The position numbers and the translations under genes are program-made. Below, piece after piece: positions 30,000-38,427 of a stretch of DNA of 64,000 bases; the stretch's first letter is position 1, and every line of letters begins with the position of its first letter. This stretch comes from Prescottella subtropica. Lineage in GTDB: Bacteria; Actinomycetota; Actinomycetes; Mycobacteriales; Mycobacteriaceae. The notes under the pieces were generated by a model. It was given only the letters and a program-made list of their open reading frames with translations, was not told the DNA's origin and searched no databases. The DNA lies in the NCBI RefSeq assembly GCF_005434945.1, contig NZ_SKCH01000003.1, forward strand, positions 1 through 64,000, written 5' to 3'.

Positions 30000-31241
30000 A
30001 TGGGTATCAGGGGCGGCGGTCCGCGTCGGAGCGACACCGGGACGGCGAGACGACGGTTACCGGCGGTACTCGCGGCCGGTGCCGCGGCACTGGGGGCGGT
30101 GATGCTCGTCACGGGCTGCACGATCTCGACCGGGGCGGCCGGGGCGTCCACTTCCTCCGACCCCGTCGACTCGAATCCGCTCGTCGCCCTCATCCAACCG
30201 AAGCTGACGACGTCCGTCGTCGACGGCGCGGTCGGCGCGTCCCCCGGCGACCCGGTCACCGTCGGCGTCGTCGACGGACGCCTGACGGAGGTGACGCTGA
30301 CCAATCCCGACGGCAAGGTCGTCGACGGTGCCGTCGCCCCCGACGGGCTGTCGTGGGCCACCACCGAACAACTCGGCTACAACCGCACCTACACGCTGCA
30401 GGCCGAGGCGTACGGGCTCGGCGGTGCCACCACCACGACGATGTCGTTCACGACCAGCGCCCCCGGCAACCTCACCAAGCCGTACGTCATGCCGGGTGAC
30501 GGCAGCGTCGTCGGCATCGGACAGCCGGTCGCCGTCCAGTTCGACGAGAACATTCCCGACCGGAAGGCCGCGGAGGACGCCATCACGGTCACCACGAATC
30601 CGCCCGTCGACGGCGCCTTCTACTGGCTGAACAACCGGGAGGTGCGCTGGCGTCCGCAGAACTACTGGACGCCCGGCACCACCGTGACCGTCGACGTCGA
30701 GGCGTACGGCCGCGACCTCGGCAAGGGCCTGTTCGGGCAGGAGGACGTGCACTCGTCGTTCACGATCGGCGACGCGGTGATCATCCGGGTCGACGACGAC
30801 ACCAAGCAGGTGACCGTCGACGTGGCCGGCAAGGCCGTCAAGACCATGCCCACCTCGATGGGCAAGAACGCGACCCCCACCGACAACGGCGTCTACATCA
30901 TCGGCGACCGCTTCGACCACATGATCATGGACTCGTCCACGTACGGTGTGCCGATCAACTCGTCCGACGGCTACCGCACCCCCGTCGACTGGGCCACGCG
31001 GATGTCGTACAGCGGCATCTTCTTCCACTCCGCACCGTGGTCGATCGCCGAACAGGGCAACACCAACACCAGCCACGGCTGCCTCAACCTCAGCCCGTCG
31101 AACGCCAAATGGATCTTCGACAACACCAAACGCGGTGACGTCGTCGTCGTCGAGAACACCGTCGGCGGCACCCTGTCCGGCACCGACGGCCTCGGCGACT
31201 GGAACATTCCGTGGGAGACCTGGAGCGCCGGAAACGCGTAG
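30000..31241 (+). CDS. ldtB: L,D-transpeptidase lipoprotein (LdtB/LppS-like)
   Basis: Cell-wall enzyme forming 3-3 cross-links between peptidoglycan stems on the outer face of the membrane. An N-terminal signal with twin arginines ends in lipobox LVTGC (about residues 37-41), so the protein is lipid-anchored. Two Ig-like domains (about 60-260) precede the YkuD domain, with IFFHSAPW and catalytic Cys361 in [10 protein letters not shown]. The 413 residues match M. tuberculosis LdtB (Rv2518c), whose gene neighbourhood is conserved here. ATG 30000 with GTGGGG upstream was chosen because it gives a proper signal peptide. Confidence 0.94.
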   Translation: MGIRGGGPRRSDTGTARRRLPAVLAAGAAALGAVMLVTGCTISTGAAGASTSSDPVDSNPLVALIQPKLTTSVVDGAVGASPGDPVTVGVVDGRLTEVTLTNPDGKVVDGAVAPDGLSWATTEQLGYNRTYTLQAEAYGLGGATTTTMSFTTSAPGNLTKPYVMPGDGSVVGIGQPVAVQFDENIPDRKAAEDAITVTTNPPVDGAFYWLNNREVRWRPQNYWTPGTTVTVDVEAYGRDLGKGLFGQEDVHSSFTIGDAVIIRVDDDTKQVTVDVAGKAVKTMPTSMGKNATPTDNGVYIIGDRFDHMIMDSSTYGVPINSSDGYRTPVDWATRMSYSGIFFHSAPWSIAEQGNTNTSHGCLNLSPSNAKWIFDNTKRGDVVVVENTVGGTLSGTDGLGDWNIPWETWSAGNA

Positions 31242-31293
31242 GAGCCGTCTACGCTGAATGTGACCGAATCGACCGGATGAACGGGAGCGCAAC

Positions 31294-31515
31294 GTGGGAG
31301 CGGTGAAAGTCGGAGATCTCGTTCAGACAGTCGGGCACGCCGGACCGTGGACGGTACTCGAAGTACGCCACGGCATGGCACTGCTCGAACACGCGGACGG
31401 CCACCGGCTGTCACGTCGCACCACGACGCTGACCGTCGTCCGCAAGGCCGAACCCGGCGCCCGCGTCACACCGGCCGCCGACGACGCCGGCGAGGCGCCG
31501 ACGCTGTTCGACTGA
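31294..31515 (+). CDS. Small hypothetical protein, probable SH3-like beta barrel
   Basis: A 73-residue protein starting with GTG 31294 behind GGGAGC. Residues 1-50 (VKVGDLVQTVGHAGPWTVLEVRHGMALLEH) have the alternating pattern of a small KOW/SH3-like barrel; the tail is acidic and ends in PTLFD. No function is known to me. It follows ldtB by 52 bp and ends at a strong terminator. Confidence 0.7.
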   Translation: MGAVKVGDLVQTVGHAGPWTVLEVRHGMALLEHADGHRLSRRTTTLTVVRKAEPGARVTPAADDAGEAPTLFD

Positions 31516-31525
31516 GATCGTTCGT

Positions 31526-31569
31526 GAAACGACTGAAGCCCCCGCCGAGGCGGGGGCTTCAGTCGTTTC
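31526..31569. terminator. Bidirectional terminator with 21-bp stem
   Basis: GAAACGACTGAAGCCCCCGC plus C (31526-31546) is exactly complementary to 31549-31569, with A-rich and T-rich flanks, between the + hypothetical gene and the convergent small peptide gene. Confidence 0.88.
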
Positions 31570-31599
31570 CGGTGGAGATGCCCGCCGGAGTGCGAAGTC

Positions 31600-31740
31600 T
31601 CAGAGAGCGGTGCTGAGGGTGCTCACCGCACCGACGAGCCCGAGGATCGCAGCAGCGCCGGAGAGGACGCCGCCGACGCCCTGGACGACCGGCTGGATCT
31701 GCTTGATGAGGCCCATGGTGTCAGCGTCGATAGAACCCAT
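31600..31740 (-). CDS. 46-residue amphipathic peptide, possible outer-membrane channel peptide
   Basis: ATG 31740, preceded at ideal distance by AAGGAGAT, opens a frame of 46 codons ending TGA at 31602-31600. The product starts MGSIDADTMGLIKQIQPVV and continues with a glycine/alanine/valine-rich helix (GVGGVLSGAAAILGLVGAVS). Such very short amphipathic or hydrophobic peptides without signal sequence recall the PorA/PorH-type channel peptides of corynebacteria, but there is no sequence match I can assert; a membrane toxin or regulatory peptide is also possible. A long upstream region with promoter-like and palindromic sequence, and a terminator behind, indicate an independent gene. Confidence 0.7.
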   Translation of the reverse strand: MGSIDADTMGLIKQIQPVVQGVGGVLSGAAAILGLVGAVSTLSTAL

Positions 31741-31948
31741 GTCGGATCTCCTTAGTAAGGGAAACAGCGGCAGTGACATGTGTCATGCCGGTGCATCGAA
31801 GATGCTGTGCGTCACAGTAGATTCGCGATGAACAAACAGTTAATTGCCAGTCCCACTCAGCGGGACTTTGCGTATTTTTCCTGCTCAGGGCGATTTGCCG
31901 TGACACTGAGTGTCAAAATTGTGATCTGCCCCACGCGCCCTGTGGCCT
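31741..31948 (-). promoter_or_regulatory. Upstream region of the 46-residue peptide gene
   Basis: Relatively AT-rich DNA. On the minus strand TTAACT, 18 bp and TACTGT (ending near 31818) form a candidate promoter, giving a 5' leader of about 70 nt. Further up lies the perfect 15-bp palindrome TGACACTGAGTGTCA (31901-31915), a likely operator. Confidence 0.45.
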
Positions 31949-32052
31949 CGCGTTTCGCGCACTTGTCGCGCCCGGAGCGGCCGAAACCGCGCGACAAGTG
32001 CGCGAAACGCGGGTGTCGGGGGCTCGGCGTCGCGACAAGTGCGCGAAACGCG
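31949..32052. repeat. REP-like cluster: three copies of a 22-bp unit
   Basis: The unit, beginning CGCGACAAGTGCGCG and ending AAACGCG, occurs at 31990-32011 and 32031-32052, and inverted at 31949-31970. The inverted pair can form a 22-bp hairpin with a 19-nt loop. It lies between the peptide gene promoter and the tRNA-His terminator and looks like a repetitive extragenic palindrome. Confidence 0.75.
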
Positions 32053-32075
32053 GGAGGGCTCTGGCCGGCACAACG

Positions 32076-32108
32076 AAAAACGCCCTCCGGCAATGCCGGA
32101 GGGCGTTT
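32076..32108 (-). terminator. Terminator of tRNA-His
   Basis: AAACGCCCTCCGGC (32078-32091) and GCCGGAGGGCGTTT (32095-32108) make a perfect 14-bp stem with loop AAT; on the minus strand a run of five T follows. Classical intrinsic terminator just 3' of tRNA-His. Confidence 0.9.
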
Positions 32109-32114
32109 GTTCGG

Positions 32115-32188
32115 GGTGACTGACGGGACTCGAACCCGCGACAGCCAGGATCACAACCTGGTGCTCTACCAACTGAACTACAGTCACC
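32115..32188 (-). tRNA. tRNA-His (anticodon GTG)
   Basis: Minus-strand cloverleaf with acceptor GTGACTG/CAGTCAC plus the extra G-1 : C73 pair typical of tRNA-His, anticodon loop TTGTGAT giving GTG, and T-arm GGTTCGAGTCC. CCA is not encoded. It lies close to orn, as in mycobacteria. Confidence 0.96.
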
Positions 32189-32270
32189 ATCACTGTCGCT
32201 TCCGGCGGTACCGGTTGCTGCAGCGAGTCAAATATTAGCCTGACGATCGGCGAAAGTGCCAATCCGCTGG

Positions 32271-32870
32271 TCAGGCCGGTCCCAGGTCCTTCACGACGGC
32301 GGCGATGTCGTTGGTCGACGGGCCCGGATCCGCGACGAACGCGGTCTGCCGGTAGTACTTCAGTTCCCGGATGGATTCCTTGATGTCGGCGAGCGCACGG
32401 TGCGCGAGACCCTTCTCCGGCTGGCCGAAGTAGATGCGCGGGTACCAGCGTCGGCACAGTTCCTTGATCGAGCTGACGTCGATCATCCGGTAGTGCAGGT
32501 GCGCGTCCAGCGCGGGCATGTCCCGGGTGATGAAGCCACGGTCGGTGGCGATCGAGTTACCGGCCAGCGGCACCGTCCCGGGCACGGGCACGTGCTGCCG
32601 GATGTAGGCGAGCACCTGCTGCTCGGCCTCCGCGAGGGTCACCGTCGACGCCCGCACCTCCTCGGTGAGCCCCGAGCGGGCGTGCATCTCGGTGACGACG
32701 TCGGGCATCGCGGCCAGCGCGGCGTCGTCGGCGTGGATGACGATGTCCACGCCCTCTCCGAGGATGTTCAGGTCGCTGTCGGTCACCAGAGCGGCGATCT
32801 CGATGAGCTTGTCCGACCCGAGCTGCAGCCCCGTCATTTCACAATCGATCCATACCAATTTGTCCTGCAC
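32271..32870 (-). CDS. orn: Oligoribonuclease
   Basis: DEDDh 3'-5' exonuclease of about 199 residues that degrades 2-5-nt RNA and pGp[12 protein letters not shown] carries the first acidic pair (DxE), [12 protein letters not shown] the third acidic residue, and [11 protein letters not shown] the catalytic His-Asp. GTG 32870 gives [11 protein letters not shown], matching the family; GTG 32879 would add three residues. No good ribosome-binding site is visible, so translation may be leaderless. Essential or nearly so in actinobacteria. Confidence 0.96.
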   Translation of the reverse strand: MQDKLVWIDCEMTGLQLGSDKLIEIAALVTDSDLNILGEGVDIVIHADDAALAAMPDVVTEMHARSGLTEEVRASTVTLAEAEQQVLAYIRQHVPVPGTVPLAGNSIATDRGFITRDMPALDAHLHYRMIDVSSIKELCRRWYPRIYFGQPEKGLAHRALADIKESIRELKYYRQTAFVADPGPSTNDIAAVVKDLGPA

Positions 32871-32939
32871 AGGAAACACAGTAGTCAGGCCCGGTCACGG
32901 GCGGTGTCGCCGACCGGGACCGGGCCGCTGTCGGGTGTG

Positions 32940-34058
32940 TCAGTCGAACAGGACGACGCCGCGGATGTTCTTGCCGTCGTGCATGTCGACGAAGCCCTGC
33001 GCGATGTCGTCGAGTGTGTAGGTGGCGGTGACGAGCCGGTCGAGTTCGAGCTTGCCGCTGCGGTACAGCTCGATCATCCACGGGATGTCGGCGCTCGGGG
33101 CGGACGAGCCGAACAGGGAACCCTGGATGCGCTTCTGGTAGAGCGTCAGCTCCAGCAGGCTGATCGGCAGACCCATGTCCTCCATCTTCCCGAGGCCGGT
33201 CACCACGCACGTCCCGGCCTTACGGATCGACGAGAATGCCTGCGCGACATGCTCGCCGGTGGTGACGCCGACGGTGACGATCGCGGAGTCCGCGCCCTGC
33301 CCGTTGGTGAACGAGCGGGCGATCTCGGTGGCCTCCTCCATCGTGGCGACCGCGTGGGTGGCGCCGAAGTCGAGGGCGGTGGTGCGCTTGAACTCGACCG
33401 GGTCGACGGCGATGACGTGTGCCGCGCCGGCGTGCGCGGCGCCCTGCACGGCGTTGATGCCGATGCCGCCGACACCCATGACGATGACGGTGTGCCCCGG
33501 ATACACCTGGGCGGAGTTCACGGCCGCACCCCAGCCGGTGCCGACGCCGCAGCCGAGCAGGCACAGCTTGTCGAGCGGCAGGTCCTTGTCGACCTTGACG
33601 GCGGAATCGGTGCTGACAGTGGTGTATTCGCTGAACGTGCCGAGGCCGCACGTCTGTGCGACGGGTGCGCCGTCGAGCGTGAGACGGTAGCTGTCGGGGT
33701 CGTCGGGTCGTCCCCCGGTCATGATCGCGGCGCCGCGATCGCACAGGTTCTGCAGGCCCTTGGCGCACCAGCGGCAGCGGCCGCACCCGGCGAGGAACGA
33801 GAACACGACGTGATCACCGACCTCCCAGCCGAGGGTGTGCGGGCCCACCTCGACGACGATCCCCGCACCCTCGTGGCCGCCGCAGATCGGGTAGCGACCC
33901 ACCCCGTGATCGCCCTTGGCGATGTGGTCGTCCGAGTGGCACAGTCCGGACGCGACCATCTTGACGGTGATCTCACCCTGACGGGGGCCCTCGAGTTCGA
34001 GGTCGACCACCTTGTAGGTGCCGGGGGCTTCGGTGATCACGGCGGCGCGGGTCTTCAC
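32940..34058 (-). CDS. NDMA-dependent-type zinc alcohol dehydrogenase
   Basis: Zinc-binding MDR dehydrogenase of 372 residues. SGLCHSDDH and GGHEGAG hold catalytic zinc ligands; CGRCRWCAKGLQNLC holds the four cysteines of the structural zinc; GVGGIGINAVQGAAHAGA is the nucleotide-binding turn followed by VDPVEF. The long EITVKMVASGLCHSDDH and VFSFLAGCGRCRWC context fits the actinobacterial group with tightly bound NAD(H) that uses artificial acceptors such as NDMA. The native partner is often a mycofactocin-type carrier (known for the group; no mycofactocin genes here). An inverted repeat upstream (34074-34100) suggests a local regulator. Confidence 0.88.
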   Translation of the reverse strand: MKTRAAVITEAPGTYKVVDLELEGPRQGEITVKMVASGLCHSDDHIAKGDHGVGRYPICGGHEGAGIVVEVGPHTLGWEVGDHVVFSFLAGCGRCRWCAKGLQNLCDRGAAIMTGGRPDDPDSYRLTLDGAPVAQTCGLGTFSEYTTVSTDSAVKVDKDLPLDKLCLLGCGVGTGWGAAVNSAQVYPGHTVIVMGVGGIGINAVQGAAHAGAAHVIAVDPVEFKRTTALDFGATHAVATMEEATEIARSFTNGQGADSAIVTVGVTTGEHVAQAFSSIRKAGTCVVTGLGKMEDMGLPISLLELTLYQKRIQGSLFGSSAPSADIPWMIELYRSGKLELDRLVTATYTLDDIAQGFVDMHDGKNIRGVVLFD

Positions 34059-34073
34059 GGGGGATCCTCCTGA

Positions 34074-34100
34074 TGATGCGGAACGATGTGCTCCGCATCA
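34074..34100. promoter_or_regulatory. Inverted repeat upstream of the alcohol dehydrogenase
   Basis: TGATGCGGA (34074-34082) and TCCGCATCA (34092-34100) form a perfect 9-bp inverted repeat with a 9-nt spacer, 16 bp before the dehydrogenase start. A typical dimer operator layout; the cognate regulator is unknown. Confidence 0.55.
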
Positions 34101-34141
34101 CTATTCGTCCGGTAGGCCAGAAAATGTGACGGTGATCTCAC

Positions 34142-35428
34142 TCACCGGAACGGGTGTCGGACGCCGACCTCTCGGGCCAACAGATCGGCGGCGGTCTCCC
34201 TGCGGATCAGCGGACGGGACACGCCGCCGCGCACCGCCACGATCGGCGGCCGCCCGAAACCGCCGTACGACGACGCGAGAGCGTGGTGGTAGGCGCCGGT
34301 GCACGGCACCGCCAGCACGTCACCGGGGTGCAGATCCTCGGGCAACGGCACGTCGCGGGCCAGGACGTCGCCGGCGTCCCCGTGCCGTCCGAGCACCGTG
34401 GCGGGGATCCCGACGGCGACAGGATGCCGGTTGGCCACGACGACGTCGTAGCGGGCGTCGGACATCGAGACCTGCGGGTGGTCGCCCACGCCGCCGTCGA
34501 CGGTGACGAACGTCGTTCCGTCGCGACCGGTTTCGACCGACACCACCCGGTACAGGGTGACGCCGGCGCGGGCGACGACACCGCGCCCGGGCTCGAGGAT
34601 GAGAGTCGGACGGGGGAACCGGTTGCGGGCGCACGCGTCGTCGAGGGCGTCGTCGACGGCGCGGGCGAGGTCGGCGGGATCGAGGTGCGGGTCGCCGCTG
34701 CGGTACGGGACCGCGTGCCCGCCACCGAGATCGAGACGGGTGAGGACGATGCCGTGGTCGCGGCGGATCTGCTCCATCTGCCCGATCAGGTCGGCGACCG
34801 CGGTGGCGTAGACGTCGCTGTCGGTGATCCGGGAACCGAGACGGCAGTGCAGGCCCACCGGGTCGAGTCGCGGTTGCTCGACGACGAGCCGGGCCGCGGC
34901 GGCGACGTCGGTGTCGGGGGTGGCGCGGACGAGAACCTGCCGGCGTCCGGGCACGACCGACGCGAGGAGCCGGATCTCGGTGTGGGTGCCGACCACGATG
35001 CGTCCCACTCCGGCGGCGACGGCGGTGCGTAGGTCGGACGCCGTCGTCGCGTTGCCGCGGAAGACGATCCGCCGCGGATCGATGCCGGCCGCGCGCGCGA
35101 TCGCGAGGTCGCCCACCGAGCCCACGGCGAGGGCCAGGCCCTCACCGGTCACCCAGTCCGCGACGCCGCGGGTCATCAGTGCTTGTGCCGCGTAGGCGAT
35201 CTCGCCGTCCGGGAACGCGCTGCGGTAGGTGCGGCAGCGGTGCCGGACGTCGTCCTCGTCCAGCACGTACGTCGGCGTGCCGTACTCGTCGGCGATGTCG
35301 TCGAGGGCGACGCCGCCGACGGTGATGCGGCCGCGGTCGTCGTGGCCGGTGGTGACGGGCCACAGTGCGGGATCGAGTCGCGGCACCATCGCGGCGCGCA
35401 GGGACGGGAAGAGATCGAGCAGGGTCAC
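34142..35428 (-). CDS. LysA-like PLP-fold protein lacking catalytic residues (probable pseudoenzyme)
   Basis: A 428-residue protein aligning along its whole length with diaminopimelate decarboxylase: barrel with RGNATTASDL, GVGRIVVGTHTEI, LDLGGGHAVPY, LILEPGRGVVARAG, VDGGVGDHPQ and CTGAYHHALASSYGGFGRP. The PLP Schiff-base lysine expected in the YAxKA motif is Gln82 (IAYAAQALMTRGV); the cofactor-stacking His of HxHxGS is Arg196 (GLHCRLGS); the catalytic Cys of CESGD is Gly350 (GRHGDAGD). It therefore cannot work as a normal decarboxylase, yet the frame is intact, so a binding or regulatory role is possible. GTG 35428 is the start. The true lysA is presumably elsewhere. Confidence 0.85.
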   Translation of the reverse strand: MTLLDLFPSLRAAMVPRLDPALWPVTTGHDDRGRITVGGVALDDIADEYGTPTYVLDEDDVRHRCRTYRSAFPDGEIAYAAQALMTRGVADWVTGEGLALAVGSVGDLAIARAAGIDPRRIVFRGNATTASDLRTAVAAGVGRIVVGTHTEIRLLASVVPGRRQVLVRATPDTDVAAAARLVVEQPRLDPVGLHCRLGSRITDSDVYATAVADLIGQMEQIRRDHGIVLTRLDLGGGHAVPYRSGDPHLDPADLARAVDDALDDACARNRFPRPTLILEPGRGVVARAGVTLYRVVSVETGRDGTTFVTVDGGVGDHPQVSMSDARYDVVVANRHPVAVGIPATVLGRHGDAGDVLARDVPLPEDLHPGDVLAVPCTGAYHHALASSYGGFGRPPIVAVRGGVSRPLIRRETAADLLAREVGVRHPFR

Positions 35429-35550
35429 CGGCGTACTCCTGGGGGTGTGGGTTCCCTGTCAGGCGTACGCCGGTGCGCGACGTCCGGACGGCGTCTTGAC
35501 GGCTGTTTGACGCCGTCGCCGCCGGATCTGACGCGGGGTTGACGCTCCGG

Positions 35551-36354
35551 TCAGCCGCCGAGCTTCTTGTAGAAGGTGCCGACGATCGGGGCGATCACCG
35601 CGCGCGGGCTGTACTGGCCGGCCATCGACATGCCCTTGCTGAGGATGCCGGGCACGATCCGCATCTTGTTGTCGGCGAGCGCGTCGAGCGACACCTTCGC
35701 CACGTACTCGCTGGAGATCCACAGGAAATCGGGGACCAGCTTGTCGACGATCGACGCCTCCGCGGGGTCCGGGATCTCGGTGCGGACCGGACCCGGGGCG
35801 AGCAGCGTGACGTTCACGCCGCTGCCCTTGAGTTCACCGCGCAGCGACTCGGAGAACGTGTTCACGAACGCCTTGGTCGCCGCGTAGGTGGCGTTGTTGG
35901 GGATCGGCATGTTGCCGGCCGCCGACCCGACCATGAGGATCGCGCCGGAGCGGCGCTCGACCATACCGGGCAGCACCGCGAGCGTCAGATCGTGCACGGC
36001 GACGGAGTTCAGTTCCACCTGGTCACGTTCGTACGACGGATCGAGGTCGACGACCGGACCGAACGTCGCGATGCCCGCGTTGTTGCACAGGATCGAGATC
36101 TCCCGCTCCGCCAGTTCGGCGACCAGCGGGGCGCGGCCGTCCCGGTCGGACAGGTCCACGGCGCGGACCTCGACCTCGACACCGTGCCTGTCGCGCAGGT
36201 CGGCGGCGGTCGTCTCCAGGACGTCGCCGCGGCGGGCGACGAGGATCAGCGAGTGCCCACGCGCGGCCAGTTCGGCGGCGAGGGCCTCACCGATACCGGA
36301 GGAGGCACCGGTCACGACGGCGCGGGCGTCAGGGCGGGGATGCGGCAGGCTCAC
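35551..36354 (-). CDS. cmrA: Mycolyl reductase-type short-chain dehydrogenase (CmrA/Rv2509-like)
   Basis: NADPH-dependent SDR of 267 residues. VVTGASSGIGEALA (cofactor loop), NNAG, SAAGN and YAATK (catalytic Tyr-Lys) are present. The sequence MVERRSGAILMVGSAAGN, LAPGPVRTEIP and the end YSPRAVIAPIVGTFYKKLGG closely follow M. tuberculosis Rv2509 as I remember it, the enzyme that reduces the 3-oxo group of newly condensed mycolates. The position near orn is conserved as well. GTG 36354 was chosen for homology. The fadH-like gene lies immediately upstream on the same strand. Confidence 0.88.
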   Translation of the reverse strand: MSLPHPRPDARAVVTGASSGIGEALAAELAARGHSLILVARRGDVLETTAADLRDRHGVEVEVRAVDLSDRDGRAPLVAELAEREISILCNNAGIATFGPVVDLDPSYERDQVELNSVAVHDLTLAVLPGMVERRSGAILMVGSAAGNMPIPNNATYAATKAFVNTFSESLRGELKGSGVNVTLLAPGPVRTEIPDPAEASIVDKLVPDFLWISSEYVAKVSLDALADNKMRIVPGILSKGMSMAGQYSPRAVIAPIVGTFYKKLGG

Positions 36355-36391
36355 GACAGGCCAGCGTAGCGGGTCGGCAGGTATGTCGTGT

Positions 36392-38413
36392 TCAGATCCG
36401 GGCCGCGAGCCGGGTGCCCTGCTCGATGGCCCGCTTCGCATCGAGTTCGGCGGCCACGTCGGCGCCGCCGATCACATGGGTGGTCACACCCGCGGCGGTC
36501 AACTCGTCGACGAGGTCGCGCACCGACTCCTGGCCCGCGCAGATCACGACGCTGTCCACCGTCAGCAGGCGCGGCCTGCCGTCGACGGTGATGTGCAGGC
36601 CCTCGTCGTCGATACGGTCGTAGGTGACACCGGACAGCTGATGAACACCCTTGGCTTTCAGGGCCGCCCGGTGCACCCAGCCGGTGGTCTTCGCGAGGCC
36701 CGCACCGATCCGTCCCGGGCTGCGCTGCAGCAGGTACACCTCCCGCGGCGACGGCGCCGGCTGCGGGGTGGTCAGCGCACCGGGCGCGCTCTCGGGGTCG
36801 GTGACGCCCCACTCCCGCTTCCACGCCGCGAGGTCCAGGGTGGGGGAGTGGTCGTGGGTGAGGAACTCGCTGACGTCGACGCCGATCCCGCCCGCCCCGA
36901 TCACCGCGACCCGACGCCCCACCGGGGCGCCGTCGCGCACCACGTCGGCGTACGAGCGCACCGACGGATGGTCGATACCGGGAATGGCCGGGATCCGCGG
37001 GACGACGCCGGTGGCGACGACCACCTCGTCGAATCGGGCGTCGACCAGTTCGGTTGCGGTGACCCGGGTTCCGAGCCGGACGTCCACGCCGGTGCGGTCG
37101 AGTCGGCGCCGGTAGTAGCGGATCGTCTCGGCGAACTCCTCCTTGCCGGGAATCCTCCGGGCGATCGCGAACTGCCCGCCGAGGTCGTCGCGCGCCTCGA
37201 ACAGGGTGACGGTGTGCCCGCGTTCGGCCAGGTTCAGTGCCGCGGACAGCCCGGCCGGCCCGGCCCCGACGACGGCCACGTTCTTCGTCCGGCGGGTCGG
37301 TAGCAGCGTCAATTCGGTCTCGCGTCCGGCCCGCGGGTTGAGCAGGCACGAGACGTGCTTGTTCGCGAACGCGTGATCGAGGCACGCCTGGTTGCAGGCG
37401 ATGCACGTGGCGATCTCGTCGGACATGCCGGCCGCGGCCTTGCGGACCCAGTCGGGGTCGGCGAGCATCGGCCGGGCCATCGAGATCAACTGCGCGCCGC
37501 CGCGGTCCAGGATCTCCTCGGCCACCTCGGGCATGTTGATCCGGTTCGACGCCACGACCGGGATGCTCACGTGCTTCGCGAGTTTCTCGGTGACGTCGGC
37601 GAACGCGGCCCGCGGCACCGACGTCACGATGGTCGGCACCCGCGACTCGTGCCAGCCGATGTCGGTGTTGATCACGTTCGCGCCCGCGGACTCGACTTCC
37701 CGTGCGAGCGTGACGATGTCGTCCCAACTCTGCCCGCCCTCGACGAGGTCGGCCATCGACAGCCGGAACAGGATCAGGAGGTCCGGCCCCACCGCAGCCC
37801 GGGTGCGGCGGACGATCTCGACGGCCAGGCGGCGCCGCTTCTCCGGGGTGCCGCCCCACGCGTCCGATCGTTTGTTGGTGCGCTCGCACAGGAACTGGTT
37901 GACGAAATAGCCCTCGCCGCCCATGATCTCGACGCCGTCGTACCCGGCCGACCGGGCGAGGGTCGCGCAGCGGACGAAGTTGCGGATCTGCCACCGCACC
38001 CCGCGATCGGTGAGCCGGCGCGGCCGGAACGGATTGATGGGCGCCTTGATCGACGACGCGCTCACACTCAGCGGCTGATAGCTGTAGCGGCCCGCGTGCA
38101 GGATCTGCAACGCGATCTTCCCGCCCGCGTCGTGCACGGCGGCCGTGATCCGGCGGTGCCGTCGCGCCTCGAGCCGGTGGGTGAGCTTGGCGCCGAACGG
38201 CAGCAGCCACCCCGTCCGGTTGGGCGCGTATCCGCCGGTGACGATCAGGCCGACACCGCCGCGGGCGCGTTCGGCGTAGAACGCGGCCAGCCGGCCGGTG
38301 TGCTTCGCCCGGTCCTCGAGACCGGTGTGCATCGACCCCATGATCACGCGGTTCTTCAGTGTCGTGGGGCCGACGTCGAGCGGGGACAGCAGGTGCGGGA
38401 ACGGGGGCATCAT
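36392..38413 (-). CDS. fadH: 2,4-dienoyl-CoA reductase / old-yellow-enzyme-type oxidoreductase
   Basis: A 673-residue flavo-iron-sulfur enzyme for beta-oxidation of unsaturated fatty acids. The N-terminal FMN barrel (1 to about 340) starts LLSPLDVGPTTLKNRVIMGSMHT and has GYDGVEIMGGEGYFVNQFL; CIACNQACLDH with a later Cys (VSCLLNP) binds the [4Fe-4S]; the FAD domain has VVGAGPAGLSAALNLAERG and the NADPH part VAVIGAGGIGVDVSEF. Size equals E. coli and mycobacterial FadH. ATG 38413 is followed by a second ATG. It is 14 bp behind padR and probably in one operon with it. Confidence 0.93.
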   Translation of the reverse strand: MMPPFPHLLSPLDVGPTTLKNRVIMGSMHTGLEDRAKHTGRLAAFYAERARGGVGLIVTGGYAPNRTGWLLPFGAKLTHRLEARRHRRITAAVHDAGGKIALQILHAGRYSYQPLSVSASSIKAPINPFRPRRLTDRGVRWQIRNFVRCATLARSAGYDGVEIMGGEGYFVNQFLCERTNKRSDAWGGTPEKRRRLAVEIVRRTRAAVGPDLLILFRLSMADLVEGGQSWDDIVTLAREVESAGANVINTDIGWHESRVPTIVTSVPRAAFADVTEKLAKHVSIPVVASNRINMPEVAEEILDRGGAQLISMARPMLADPDWVRKAAAGMSDEIATCIACNQACLDHAFANKHVSCLLNPRAGRETELTLLPTRRTKNVAVVGAGPAGLSAALNLAERGHTVTLFEARDDLGGQFAIARRIPGKEEFAETIRYYRRRLDRTGVDVRLGTRVTATELVDARFDEVVVATGVVPRIPAIPGIDHPSVRSYADVVRDGAPVGRRVAVIGAGGIGVDVSEFLTHDHSPTLDLAAWKREWGVTDPESAPGALTTPQPAPSPREVYLLQRSPGRIGAGLAKTTGWVHRAALKAKGVHQLSGVTYDRIDDEGLHITVDGRPRLLTVDSVVICAGQESVRDLVDELTAAGVTTHVIGGADVAAELDAKRAIEQGTRLAARI

Positions 38414-38427
38414 GGCGGACTCTTTCG

